From the NCBI GenBank assembly GCA_964471595.1, contig CAYYGN010000004.1:62001-126000 (forward strand): a DNA stretch of 64,000 bases, read 5' to 3'. Below the pieces are notes generated by a model. That model searched no databases. It was not told the DNA's origin and saw only the letters and a list, made by a program, of their open reading frames with translations. Both the position numbers and the translations under genes were made by a program. The DNA comes from JAGNXB01 sp964471595. Its GTDB lineage: Bacteria; Bacteroidota; Bacteroidia; Chitinophagales; Saprospiraceae. Below are positions 9,527 to 17,223 of this stretch, piece after piece (the first letter of the stretch is position 1; each line of letters starts with the position of its first letter).

Positions 9527-9563
9527 GGAGGTGTTCCGGCACGTGCGAATGGTGTAGCGAAGA

Positions 9564-10688
9564 TTAACCCGGAATTGACACTCCGGGCGCCAGTGCATAC
9601 CGCTTTCCCGGCAGGGTATGGACAATGCCTTTGAATTCCATACGAAGGAGAAGGGCGGAGACGTTGCCCGGCGTCATCCGGAGCTTGAAGCCGAGATCGT
9701 CGATCAACCACTCCGGGTTTTCGCGGAGCAGTTGGACCATTTTCTCTTCATCCTCTTCCAGATCGTGAAAAAGGCGGCCTTGCGCCGTACGTCCGGCATG
9801 GTCATCGACAGGGTCCCACCGCATGAAAAGGGCGAGGTCTTCCGTGGATTCTATGAGATGGGCCTTGTGGGATTTTATCAGGAGATTGCATCCCCTGGAG
9901 CAAGGATCCTGGATTCTGCCGGGCACGGCGAACACGTCCTTGTTGAAGCGATTGGCGAATTCGGCAGTGATCATGGATCCGCCTTTCTCTCTGCTCTCTA
10001 CGACAACCAAGGCATCGCTCATGGCGGCAATGACGCGATTGCGCATCGGAAAATTCTCTTTGTCCGGACGGGTATTCCAGGAAAATTCAGTCAGCAAGCC
10101 GCTGTCTCCCGACATACGGCTGGCGAGATGGCGGTGGGCGGCCGGATACAGGGTATGAAAACCATGTCCCAAGATGCCAATGGTAGGCAAACTTTCCTGC
10201 AGGGCGGCATGATGTGCATAACTGTCCACGCCGTGTGCCATCCCGGAAACCACGAGGACACCATAGGGCTTCAATCCTTTGACCAACTCCTCGGTAAACA
10301 TTTTGCCCTGTGCCGTGGGCGTACGGGTGCCGATGACACCCACTGTCCTGGCAGCCTGCAGGTCTGGTTGACCACGGACATACAGCAGCAAGGGGCTCTC
10401 TTCGAAATGACGGAGACGAGATGGATAAGCAGGATCAAGATAAGTGATGGCCCGGATCCCCTCTTTTTCAAGGGTCCGCCATTCTTGTTCCGCTTCGCGG
10501 TGGACGGTAGGATCCCTGAGGTTTCGGGCAATGGTTTCCCCGATTTGAGGAATGCGGGAAAGTTGGGGAAGGGATTGCCGGAAGACGGCTTCGGGACTTC
10601 CGCAATAACTGATCAGTATCCGGCCGAGGACCGGTCCAACCATGGGTACCCGACTGAGGGCCATGAGTGAAAGGAGCGCGCCATCCAT
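9564..10688 (-). CDS. dprA: DNA processing protein DprA/Smf
   Basis: Loads RecA on incoming single-stranded DNA during natural transformation. The 374-residue protein has an N-terminal helical SAM-like part (MVGPVLGRILI, IGETIARNL), a Rossmann-fold DprA core (VGVIGTRTPT, VVSGMAHGVDSYAHHAAL, LPTIGILGHGF, FPMRNRVIAAMSDALVVVES) and a C-terminal winged helix (WLIDDLGFKLRMTPGNVSALLLRMEFKG). All are standard for the family. The start is supported by TATTTTTG ending four bases upstream of the ATG. An inverted repeat (10704-10726) sits immediately upstream, where the -33 region would lie. A single-strand-DNA-binding-like gene lies about 1.2 kb away on the opposite strand. Confidence 0.95.
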   Translation of the reverse strand: MDGALLSLMALSRVPMVGPVLGRILISYCGSPEAVFRQSLPQLSRIPQIGETIARNLRDPTVHREAEQEWRTLEKEGIRAITYLDPAYPSRLRHFEESPLLLYVRGQPDLQAARTVGVIGTRTPTAQGKMFTEELVKGLKPYGVLVVSGMAHGVDSYAHHAALQESLPTIGILGHGFHTLYPAAHRHLASRMSGDSGLLTEFSWNTRPDKENFPMRNRVIAAMSDALVVVESREKGGSMITAEFANRFNKDVFAVPGRIQDPCSRGCNLLIKSHKAHLIESTEDLALFMRWDPVDDHAGRTAQGRLFHDLEEDEEKMVQLLRENPEWLIDDLGFKLRMTPGNVSALLLRMEFKGIVHTLPGKRYALAPGVSIPG

Positions 10689-10692
10689 CCCT

Positions 10693-10700
10693 CAAAAATA
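10693..10700 (-). promoter_or_regulatory. -7 box abutting the dprA start codon
   Basis: TATTTTTG, a full match to TAnnTTTG, followed by AGGG and then ATG 10688. The spacing of four bases predicts a leaderless or nearly leaderless dprA transcript. Confidence 0.6.
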
Positions 10701-10831
10701 CATCTTTCAAACAAAATGTTTGAAAGTATTTCCCATCAAGTCGTGCAAAAACGCTTTAACCCTAAAAATGCAATAGCATTTTTTGCGCGATGCGTGCCGA
10801 CGCAGCGTTGCTTGTCAGCATCCAACGGCCG

Positions 10832-10889
10832 ATTGAGCGTGAATGAATTATCCGCATTATGTAATGGAAGAAATTCATTCACGCTCAAT
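10832..10889. repeat. 18-bp perfect inverted repeat
   Basis: The arm at 10832-10849 (ATTGAGCGTGAATGAATT) is exactly reverse-complemented at 10872-10889. The 22-base spacer holds a smaller CATTA-TG-TAATG hairpin at 10855-10866. There is no T-run, so a simple intrinsic terminator is unlikely. Confidence 0.85.
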
Positions 10890-11101
10890 GTCTGGGGAGA
10901 GACGATGGCGCTCAAAGCGCCATGTCTCCCTCCCGGATTAACCCGGATCGGGGAGGAAGACCAAAGCGTCTTCCCAAACCCGCCTGTGGAGCTGGTTTCG
11001 TCCGCTCCTGGATCCAGACAAGCATGCTTTGTCTGGACCGGAGGGCAGAACGTGCATTGCTAATGCCCGTTCTGGGTTCAAAGAAATACCGGGAGTCGGG
11101 C

Positions 11102-11509
11102 TCAGCGGTTCAAGCGGGCAAATACAAGACCTGCGACCAGGCTCTGGCCAAATCCGTAAGCCACCCAGGTGAAAACCATTCCGGGGGGCACATCGATCGC
11201 ACTGAAGGTGATCCACATGATGGGAATGATGGCCACGATGAGGTAAATGAAGCCCAACTCAACAGCCCGCCGGACCCAGTGACCACTGAAGATGGCGCGG
11301 AAGCGATGCCAGAACCACCCCAGCGCAAAGCTCAGAATGAAAGGGTGCAGATAGAACATCCAATTGCGGTCGTCTTCCGCACGGAACACCGGATTGTAGT
11401 ATTCTTCCGCCAAATGAGGAAAGAAACTGACCAGCAGATAGAGTACCGCGACACTGACGCCAAGCAGCAGGAAACCGGAAACCACACTGGACAGGACATA
11501 CTTGTTCAT
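11102..11509 (-). CDS. Small integral membrane protein of unknown function
   Basis: A 135-residue protein with about four hydrophobic segments, near residues 5-30, 52-66, 85-105 and 112-130 (for example SSVVSGFLLLGVSVAVLYLLVSFF and LGFIYLIVAIIPIMWITFSAI). There is no signal peptide apart from the first segment. The pattern resembles small Bacteroidota inner-membrane proteins with no assigned function. It is read toward dprA but separated from it by the hairpin tract. The start ATG at 11509 has no obvious alternatives. Coding potential is judged from the hydrophobic pattern only, so confidence is moderate. Confidence 0.65.
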   Translation of the reverse strand: MNKYVLSSVVSGFLLLGVSVAVLYLLVSFFPHLAEEYYNPVFRAEDDRNWMFYLHPFILSFALGWFWHRFRAIFSGHWVRRAVELGFIYLIVAIIPIMWITFSAIDVPPGMVFTWVAYGFGQSLVAGLVFARLNR

Positions 11510-11871
11510 CGCGCAGGAATTTCAACGAATGTACCGGTTTCTCATGGATTGCCTTTCGGATGGAGAAGAAGATTTCGGACCTTCCATCATCCGGCTTCTG
11601 CGCCGCTGTGACCATGACGATGACCATGGAGGATCCTATGAAAAACGAAGATGGGTCATTCTCCCTTTCTCTCTTCGGGCACGGCGCCGGGAAGGAGGAA
11701 GAGTTGGCACCTGCCATTGGCTTCGTGCCCAGTGGTTTGCAAGCGGAAGCGATATGCTTATTGGGAACGGAGGAAGTCACTTGCAGAAGGACAAGTTCCG
11801 GAATGGCGATGGGCAACTTGTCCGAAGAGGGACTGAATTGCCTATCTTTACGCTCCAATAACTCAGGTATT
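11510..11871. other. Intergenic stretch without a convincing gene
   Basis: These 362 bases separate the divergent small membrane protein and the DUF3127 gene. Open frames cross it in several directions, but none shows family motifs, a signal peptide or sensible hydrophobicity. The only element I can support is the promoter near its right end (11818-11850). A short ATGACGATGACCATGGA run near 11613 gives in-frame ATGs of no evident use. Confidence 0.5.
11818..11850 (+). promoter_or_regulatory. Promoter of the DUF3127 gene
   Basis: TTG at 11818-11820, a 22-base spacer and TATCTTTA at 11843-11850. The leader to ATG 11872 would be about 17 bases. Confidence 0.5.
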
Positions 11872-12258
11872 ATGGCATTTGAAATCACCGGCAAGCTTCA
11901 CCGGATATTTCCCATTGAAGAGAAATCAAGTTCATTCCGTACGCGGGACATCGTTCTGGAGGTGCAGGACGGCAATTTCATGCAGTACGTCAAATTTCAG
12001 TTGACGCAAGACCGCTGTGCATTGGCGGATGCTTTCCGTGAAGGGGAGGAAGTACGTGTGTCCTTCAATCTGAGGGGCCGGGAATGGCAGGGCAAATATT
12101 TCACGAATCTGGATGCCTGGCGGATAGAGGCGGTTCAGGCAGGAGCGTCTGCCATGGGAGCATCCAACGACGATCCCTTTGCCGGTGTTCCTTTCCCGGA
12201 GTCCGTTCCGGAAGCCACCGGGTCGGATCAGGGTGTCGACGACGATCTTCCCTTCTGA
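11872..12258 (+). CDS. DUF3127 OB-fold protein with SSB-like acidic tail
   Basis: A 128-residue protein whose first roughly 90 residues (MAFEITGKLHRIFPIEE to NLDAWRIEA) match the DUF3127 family, which is thought to adopt a single-strand-binding-like OB fold. A low-complexity linker follows, and the protein ends in VDDDLPF. That tail closely resembles the SSB C-terminal tip (DDDIPF), which docks RecO, RecQ, PriA and other repair proteins. A 232-residue frame starts at 11560, but the part before the ATG at 11872 has no family features and lies upstream of the best promoter. A secreted repeat protein follows 12 bases later. A role at single-stranded DNA is inferred from the fold and tail. Confidence 0.8.
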   Translation: MAFEITGKLHRIFPIEEKSSSFRTRDIVLEVQDGNFMQYVKFQLTQDRCALADAFREGEEVRVSFNLRGREWQGKYFTNLDAWRIEAVQAGASAMGASNDDPFAGVPFPESVPEATGSDQGVDDDLPF

Positions 12259-12270
12259 ACCCCATCACGC

Positions 12271-12819
12271 ATGCGTCTGCTTCCCCTGGTTCTCGGCCTT
12301 TTAACCTTCCACGCCTCGGTTGTTGCCCAGCAGCTCGGTGGGATCTACACGCGATTCGAGGATGACCTGCGGGAGTGGATCATTACTGACCCGGAAGGTC
12401 AGGAGATCGGATTTTTGCGGATGCGGTGGATGCTCAACAATGACATCACCCAATGGGATTACCGGGTTGGCGAGCAACAGGGGGAAATCCGCGCCCGCTG
12501 GAGGGACAACTTCAGTGAATGGGAGGTACACGGTGGCGGACAGATCATCACGGTCCGGCAAATCTGGCGGGATGTACCAACGGAATGGCGGCTCACCAAT
12601 GACGAAGGCCTTACCGTCCAGTGGGTGACACGCTGGGCCAACACACCTGAAGAATGGGAACTCAGGGAAAAGCGGGAATTCGGCCGTTTTGAACAATTCA
12701 CGGCATGGGAGGGGGATCCCAGAGACTGGGTCGTCATCGATGAATTACCCGACGACTTTCCGCTTCCCTTGCGAATGGGAATGGTCTTCCTGCCGGTCCT
12801 GTTGGTCGTATTGCCCTGA
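12271..12819 (+). CDS. Exported tryptophan-rich repeat protein, function unknown
   Basis: A 182-residue protein with a signal peptide (cleavage after VVAQ, about residue 19). The mature part is about six units of 20-25 residues with the pattern aromatic-x-D/N-x-x-x-x-W followed by a Gly or charged turn: YTRFEDDLREW, MLNNDITQWDY, RWRDNFSEWEV, IWRDVPTEWRL, RWANTPEEWEL and AWEGDPRDWVV. Each probably forms a beta hairpin or small sheet blade. The C-terminus (LRMGMVFLPVLLVVLP) is hydrophobic and could be a membrane anchor. I do not recognise the family. It lies 12 bases after the DUF3127 gene and may be co-transcribed with it, and it converges on bcp with 5 bases between. Confidence 0.7.
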   Translation: MRLLPLVLGLLTFHASVVAQQLGGIYTRFEDDLREWIITDPEGQEIGFLRMRWMLNNDITQWDYRVGEQQGEIRARWRDNFSEWEVHGGGQIITVRQIWRDVPTEWRLTNDEGLTVQWVTRWANTPEEWELREKREFGRFEQFTAWEGDPRDWVVIDELPDDFPLPLRMGMVFLPVLLVVLP

Positions 12820-12824
12820 CCGGA

Positions 12825-13274
12825 TCAGGCATCAAGGATCTGGTCGGCATGTTCCTTGGTGTCGACCTTGTCAATGACTCTTTCAATGTGCCCTTTTTCA
12901 TCGATGATAAAGGTCGTGCGCAACACGCCCATATATTCCTTGCCCATGAATTTCTTGAGGCCCCATACGCCATAGGCCTTCAGGATATTTGCCTCGGGAT
13001 CGGCAAGAAGCGAAAAAGGAAGGTTGTATTTCTCGATGAATTTCTGGTGTTTTATTTCGCTGTCGGGTGAAACGCCCAGGATGGCATAGCCCTTCTTGAG
13101 AAACCGGGAATAATGGTCTCGCAGACTACAGGCCTCCGCCGTACAACCGGGTGTGTCGTCCTTGGGATAGAAATACAGGACCAGTTTTTTTCCTTTGAAT
13201 TGTTGTAGGGTCAATATTTCTCCGTTCTCGTTGGGTGCGGAGAAGTCGGGGGCTTTGTCACCTGGTTTCAACAT
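12825..13274 (-). CDS. bcp: Thioredoxin-dependent peroxiredoxin, Bcp/PrxQ type
   Basis: Reduces peroxides in the cytoplasm using thioredoxin. The length of 149 residues is typical. The peroxidatic cysteine C44 and resolving cysteine C49 sit in TPGCTAEAC, the atypical 2-Cys arrangement of PrxQ. The fold markers are LVLYFYPKDDTPG and VLRTTFIIDEKGHI. The ATG at 13274 is preceded by CACCTTTA and three bases, another example of a -7-like box directly before a start codon. There is no signal peptide. Confidence 0.95.
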   Translation of the reverse strand: MLKPGDKAPDFSAPNENGEILTLQQFKGKKLVLYFYPKDDTPGCTAEACSLRDHYSRFLKKGYAILGVSPDSEIKHQKFIEKYNLPFSLLADPEANILKAYGVWGLKKFMGKEYMGVLRTTFIIDEKGHIERVIDKVDTKEHADQILDA

Positions 13275-13327
13275 GCGTAAAGGTGGTTTATGCTCACAAC
13301 GGGACGGCGAAGGAATGGTTCACGACC

Positions 13328-15007
13328 TTAGAGGGTATCCCGTAGCAAGACATGGTTGCCCCTCTCGTCCCTCACGCGCAATTCCAGGAAACGTTTGCCG
13401 GCATTCGCTTTTGATGGCGGATAAAAAGACAGAATTCTGTCGCCATGATTCCAGGAACCGGGCACCCATTGGCCATCCACGTGGATATCCCAGAAGACAT
13501 TTCTCCCGCCATGTGCGTCTGACACGTCATCCTGGAGGACAAATCGCCAGGGTCCGGCACGGACATGACCGGCGGAAGTGATGGACCGGATGACCGGAGC
13601 CAGCGTATCGGCATACAACCTGTATGTATCCAGCCGACGGGTACGAAAGGAAAGATATCCATCCTGATACCTGCCACCACATGACATCCAACGGTCGCCA
13701 TCTTTGTATGCTCCCACCCAGATTTCGGGATTTTCGCGGGCTTTTTCAGGAAGGAGCAGGGATACTTTCATGTCCTTGTGCAGTGGAAGACCAGGATGGT
13801 GGAGTTTGTATTCCACCAGGCCTGCTGCCGATTCCAGACGTGCATATTCAAAATAGGTGGTCTCATAGAGGGCGCCTGCCGGAATGTGCCAGGAAATATC
13901 GCTTTCCTCATGGGAAAAATCTTCTCCAAACGGGATTCGGAACTGGTATAGTCGGGGAAGCGGCTCGTCCATTTTTTCATCCCGCCGGATCCAAAACCTG
14001 AGTTGTGACGACCGCCCCGCCTGGTCGGTTACAGCAATGGTTACCTCTCTTTTTTCCCATTGACTGAGGGTGATCACACCTGCTTTTTTCAGGACCGGAA
14101 ACATCGGCAACCGATTTCCCTGCAGCGGATAGCAACGGTACACCTTACGCCTTTTGAATATCCATTCGGCATGGTCCCAATGGGCATTGTTATACCTCGT
14201 CAACCGGAGGTCCAGGCTGTCGGAGCGCCATTCAAACACGGTTTCCCGATCCACATCCACGCGAAGTATGCGGATACCGGTCCTAAACCGGTTGCCGGCC
14301 ACCGGGTCATGGGCGGCGATACCCAGTCCTACCCTCCAGGCGCCGATCCGGAGGGTATCACCCTTGACTTTGTACACCGATCCTTTTTTCAACAGGGGGA
14401 CATTGATGTCGAAAAGTGGCAGCAGTTTGTCATCGAGGCCATAGACTTTCAATCCCGTCAGGACAGGGGGCTCGTTGTCCGGAAACCGGATACCCGCACG
14501 GGCCGGATCCAGGGCATGGAATCCATCCCTTTCCCGGAGTTCGAAATGAAGATGAACGCCTGTGGATCGACCGGTAGTGCCCATCAGTCCCAGCAACTGG
14601 CCCTGGCGCACCGGAAACTGGGTTTTGTCCAGCACCAGGTCGATTTCCTCCTTGTGCCAGGCAAAGCGGATGGTATCCACCCAGGCTTGCAAAGCGGGAT
14701 TGAACCGGTCGAGATGGGCATAAACCGAGGTGCGACCGTCGGGATGGCGCACATGGATCGCACGACCGTAACCGTCATGGGAAATGATGATCCGGCACAC
14801 ATAACCGGCGGCCACCGATATCACCGGATCACCGGCTTTACCACCGGAGGACCGGAGATCCACTCCAGCGTGAAAATGGTCTTCACGCAACTCGCAAAAC
14901 GATCCGGTCAGGACCATGGGATGCCTGACGGGAGGCTTATACGTCTGGGCCGGGGCGGTCCAACTCATCAAGCATGCCACGACCAACAAAGGAATCCTGG
15001 GCGACAT
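13328..15007 (-). CDS. M23 family (LytM-type) metallopeptidase, secreted
   Basis: A 559-residue protein from the ATG at 15007 with a signal peptide (LLVVACLMSWTAPAQ). An M23 domain at about residues 40-165 carries the zinc-ligand motif HFHAGVDL, the segment SVYAHLD and the catalytic HLHFEL. The long C-terminal part is beta-rich without known motifs, as in Bacteroidota homologues of this size. It probably cuts or remodels peptidoglycan cross-links, or acts as an inactive-type activator. The zinc ligands are intact, so activity is expected. An ATG at 15031 is possible but would put eight extra residues before the signal peptide. A TATCTTGC box lies just ahead of 15007. Confidence 0.88.
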   Translation of the reverse strand: MSPRIPLLVVACLMSWTAPAQTYKPPVRHPMVLTGSFCELREDHFHAGVDLRSSGGKAGDPVISVAAGYVCRIIISHDGYGRAIHVRHPDGRTSVYAHLDRFNPALQAWVDTIRFAWHKEEIDLVLDKTQFPVRQGQLLGLMGTTGRSTGVHLHFELRERDGFHALDPARAGIRFPDNEPPVLTGLKVYGLDDKLLPLFDINVPLLKKGSVYKVKGDTLRIGAWRVGLGIAAHDPVAGNRFRTGIRILRVDVDRETVFEWRSDSLDLRLTRYNNAHWDHAEWIFKRRKVYRCYPLQGNRLPMFPVLKKAGVITLSQWEKREVTIAVTDQAGRSSQLRFWIRRDEKMDEPLPRLYQFRIPFGEDFSHEESDISWHIPAGALYETTYFEYARLESAAGLVEYKLHHPGLPLHKDMKVSLLLPEKARENPEIWVGAYKDGDRWMSCGGRYQDGYLSFRTRRLDTYRLYADTLAPVIRSITSAGHVRAGPWRFVLQDDVSDAHGGRNVFWDIHVDGQWVPGSWNHGDRILSFYPPSKANAGKRFLELRVRDERGNHVLLRDTL

Positions 15008-15054
15008 GCCTGCAAGATACGACCTGAACAAGGGCTCGTCTTCCCCGGCGGGAA

Positions 15055-16164
15055 TCAGCCGGATGATTTATTTGACCCGGTCACCTCTGCATAGAGGGCT
15101 ACATATCTCCGGACCGCGTCCTCCAGGGGAAAGCTCCGGGGAGACGAAACCGTCCAGGCGTCCTGATGGGCTGCCACCAGCGCCTTGTACACGGCCGCTT
15201 CCGTCAGGTTGTCCAGGGTAATGGTTTTTCCCCCGGCCACTTCGGCCAGTGCGGCCCGGCCGCTGTGGACCACCGGAACACCCATGGCTACTGCTTCAGC
15301 CGCCACAAAACAAAATCCTTCACTATAGGAGGGGATTACCACGCAGGAAGAATGCGCCACAAGGCGAAACAGCCGGTCGGGATCCAGGTCGTGCCAGAGT
15401 TCAATGCGGCCGGTATGAACCGAGGATTGGATCTGGCGAAGGATACGTTTGTACAACGGACGAGGATAGGTAGGAATGATACAGCGAAACCGGGCATCCG
15501 GGTGGACTTCCAAAAAGCGCAGCGCGGCCGGGACAAGCACATCCAGACCTTTGGAATAACCCAGACGTCCGAAATAAGTGAAGATAAAGGACCCGGGGGG
15601 TTGATGGCCATACGCGGCCCACGGGAATTCCGGGAGGCCATTGTAGATCAGCGTAACAGCTTTCGGGCTTTTGCCTGCGTGGATCAGCGACCGGGCGGTG
15701 GCCCGGGAAACGGCGACGAAGCGGTGAAATGGCAGCAGGAGGATCCATTGTTCCCAACACCAATACGCCAGCCTCATAGGTATCGGGATCCATGGCAATT
15801 GCCACCAAAGGCGACCCCAAACCTCATGGAAGGTGATGACGGCAGGCATCCGGCGTATGAAAGCGACGATCCATGCCGGTAGCGCGGCATTGTAGGATGT
15901 CGTTTGAATGAGGTCATAGGCGCCGGCGACTTTCCAGACCCTGGACAAACTGAAAAAGGAAAAAAGAAACCGGTTATGGCAGGTTACCCGGTGGATGGTA
16001 ATGCCATCCATTATTTCGACATCGGGCAGGTCGGAACGAAAACGTGTCGTCACCACCCCTACCCCATGTCCCTGCGCCACCAGCTCCCGGGCGAGGGAGA
16101 GAAACAGGCTTTCCGCCCCTCCGATATAGGGGTGAAAATGTTCCAGTACGAAAAGAATTCTCAC
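15055..16164 (-). CDS. Glycosyltransferase family 4
   Basis: A 369-residue GT-B fold glycosyltransferase. The N-terminus has VLEHFHPYIGGAESLFLSLA, the usual acceptor-side glycine motif of GT4. The C-terminal nucleotide-sugar site reads IPSYSEGFCFVAAEAVAMGVPVV, containing the E-x7-E pattern. The start is a GTG at 16164 that overlaps the stop of the DUF2304 gene (GTGA), indicating coupling. It is the last gene of a leftward run that begins at 23951. It probably adds a sugar to the polysaccharide made by this locus. The donor and linkage are unknown. Confidence 0.88.
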   Translation of the reverse strand: MRILFVLEHFHPYIGGAESLFLSLARELVAQGHGVGVVTTRFRSDLPDVEIMDGITIHRVTCHNRFLFSFFSLSRVWKVAGAYDLIQTTSYNAALPAWIVAFIRRMPAVITFHEVWGRLWWQLPWIPIPMRLAYWCWEQWILLLPFHRFVAVSRATARSLIHAGKSPKAVTLIYNGLPEFPWAAYGHQPPGSFIFTYFGRLGYSKGLDVLVPAALRFLEVHPDARFRCIIPTYPRPLYKRILRQIQSSVHTGRIELWHDLDPDRLFRLVAHSSCVVIPSYSEGFCFVAAEAVAMGVPVVHSGRAALAEVAGGKTITLDNLTEAAVYKALVAAHQDAWTVSSPRSFPLEDAVRRYVALYAEVTGSNKSSG

Positions 16165-16511
16165 GGATGCTTTTCCTTGGCATTTTCTTCCAGCGCCAGC
16201 TTTCTGGTCAGTCGGGTAAGGGCCGACTGTTGCTCTTTAATCATGAAAAAGAGCTTGTACTGGAAAAAAAAGATCAACCCCAGACAAAAGAAAATGATGG
16301 CGTTGATATTGCTTTTAATGCCGAAAATGCGGGCGATCAGGTTGGAAATGGTGTCCGGAAAAATGGCCACCAGAATGACCCCCAACCAAAAACCGACCCC
16401 CAGGAGCGTTTCCTGCCAGCCGGCTCGCGACAAAGCAAAGCGCCGAAGCATGTTCATGATGAACACCAATCCGATCAGGGGTACGATCAATTGATAGATT
16501 TCGAAATCCAT
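16161..16511 (-). CDS. DUF2304 membrane protein
   Basis: A 116-residue protein with three hydrophobic helices (near residues 5-20, 36-55 and 66-90) followed by a charged helical tail (KEQQSALTRLTRKLALEE) that probably forms a coiled coil in the cytoplasm. It resembles DUF2304, a family commonly found next to dolichol-phosphate-mannose-synthase-like GT2 enzymes. The neighbour at 16516 is exactly that, only 4 bases away. A role as membrane partner of the GT2 is inferred from this repeated association. Confidence 0.8.
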   Translation of the reverse strand: MDFEIYQLIVPLIGLVFIMNMLRRFALSRAGWQETLLGVGFWLGVILVAIFPDTISNLIARIFGIKSNINAIIFFCLGLIFFFQYKLFFMIKEQQSALTRLTRKLALEENAKEKHP

Positions 16512-16515
16512 GGTT

Positions 16516-17220
16516 TTAATTTTTCGGGGTGAACACCAGTTTCCAAATCAAATTAATGGCCGTGATGACACCGGTGTGGAGGTTTTGGCCTTTGCTCATC
16601 GAATAGGCTGTATATGAAACGGAGATCGGTATTTCCGCCACTTTCAGGTTCAGCATTTCGGCTTGAATGATCATTTCCGAGCAATACCCGAATCCGTCGA
16701 TATGCAACTCCAACCGCTCAATGGCATGGCGGTTGAGCAACCGGAATCCCGATTGGGTATCCGAGTACCAGCGGCGGCAAAACCAGTTGGTGAAAACGTT
16801 GGAAATCTGATTATACAAAACGCGGATCCAGGGTACATCGCCCTTTTTTTCCACGAACCGGCTACCGATGACGATGTCGCAATCCTCTTTGGCCATGCGG
16901 GTCATCATCCTGGCCAGATCTTCCGGGTGATGCTGCCCGTCGGCATCCATTTGTGCCACATACCGAATGCCTTTTTTTCGCGCATAGTACAACCCGGTCT
17001 GAGCTACGGCACCTGCGCCCCGGTTGACCAGATGGCGGATGACCATGGCCCCGCCCAGCTCGGCCTGGGCAGCCGTATCATCCGTACTGCCGTCATCGAC
17101 CACAAGGATATTCGGATACCCGCATTGCCGGACATTTGCCACCACCCCGCGAATGACAGGTCCTTCGTTGAAAGCGGGAATGATGACCCATATGTCCTCC
17201 GGTCTAATGATGGCGGGCAT
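16516..17220 (-). CDS. GT2 glycosyltransferase, polyprenyl-phosphate sugar synthase-like
   Basis: A 234-residue GT-A fold enzyme that likely transfers a hexose from a nucleotide sugar to a polyprenyl phosphate carrier. Motifs are IPAFNEGPVI at the N-terminus, VVDDGSTDDT for nucleotide binding, the metal-binding DADGQH and DTQSGFRLLNR, the acceptor-side motif of DPM1-type enzymes. It has no C-terminal membrane helices, and the DUF2304 partner could supply membrane attachment. The downstream giant GT-C-like protein could use the resulting lipid-linked sugar (inference). Confidence 0.9.
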   Translation of the reverse strand: MPAIIRPEDIWVIIPAFNEGPVIRGVVANVRQCGYPNILVVDDGSTDDTAAQAELGGAMVIRHLVNRGAGAVAQTGLYYARKKGIRYVAQMDADGQHHPEDLARMMTRMAKEDCDIVIGSRFVEKKGDVPWIRVLYNQISNVFTNWFCRRWYSDTQSGFRLLNRHAIERLELHIDGFGYCSEMIIQAEMLNLKVAEIPISVSYTAYSMSKGQNLHTGVITAINLIWKLVFTPKN

Positions 17221-17223
17221 TTT

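Larger units (their letters stand above)
10689..11101. repeat. Intergenic tract of consecutive inverted repeats
   Basis: No convincing gene lies in these 413 bases. Instead at least seven inverted repeats follow one another: a 10-bp arm pair at 10704-10726; AAAAATGC/GCATTTTT at 10764-10783; TGCGT/ACGCA at 10791-10804; an 18-bp perfect pair at 10832-10849 and 10872-10889; ATGGCGCT/AGCGCCAT with flanking GAGAC/GTCTC around 10897-10930; GGAAGAC/GTCTTCC around 10956-10978; CCAGACAA/TTGTCTGG around 11013-11038; and AGAACG/CGTTCT enclosing GCATT/AATGC around 11046-11075. The tract lies between two leftward genes. It could be a structured leader or RNA, or a cluster of palindromic repeats. Coordinates of the later hairpins are approximate. 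Confidence 0.7.

Noticed and set aside
9618..10670. Long plus-strand open frame antisense to dprA
   Set aside because: It mirrors a conserved gene in a GC-rich sequence and shows no family motifs; dprA has complete motifs and a promoter box.
10832..10889. 18-bp inverted repeat considered as transposon ends or an integron attC site
   Set aside because: No transposase or integrase gene, the arms are only 22 bases apart, no flanking duplication, and no attC R box sequences.
11560..11871. N-terminal extension of the DUF3127 gene
   Set aside because: The added residues have no family similarity and lie upstream of the best promoter and of the ATG that begins the domain.
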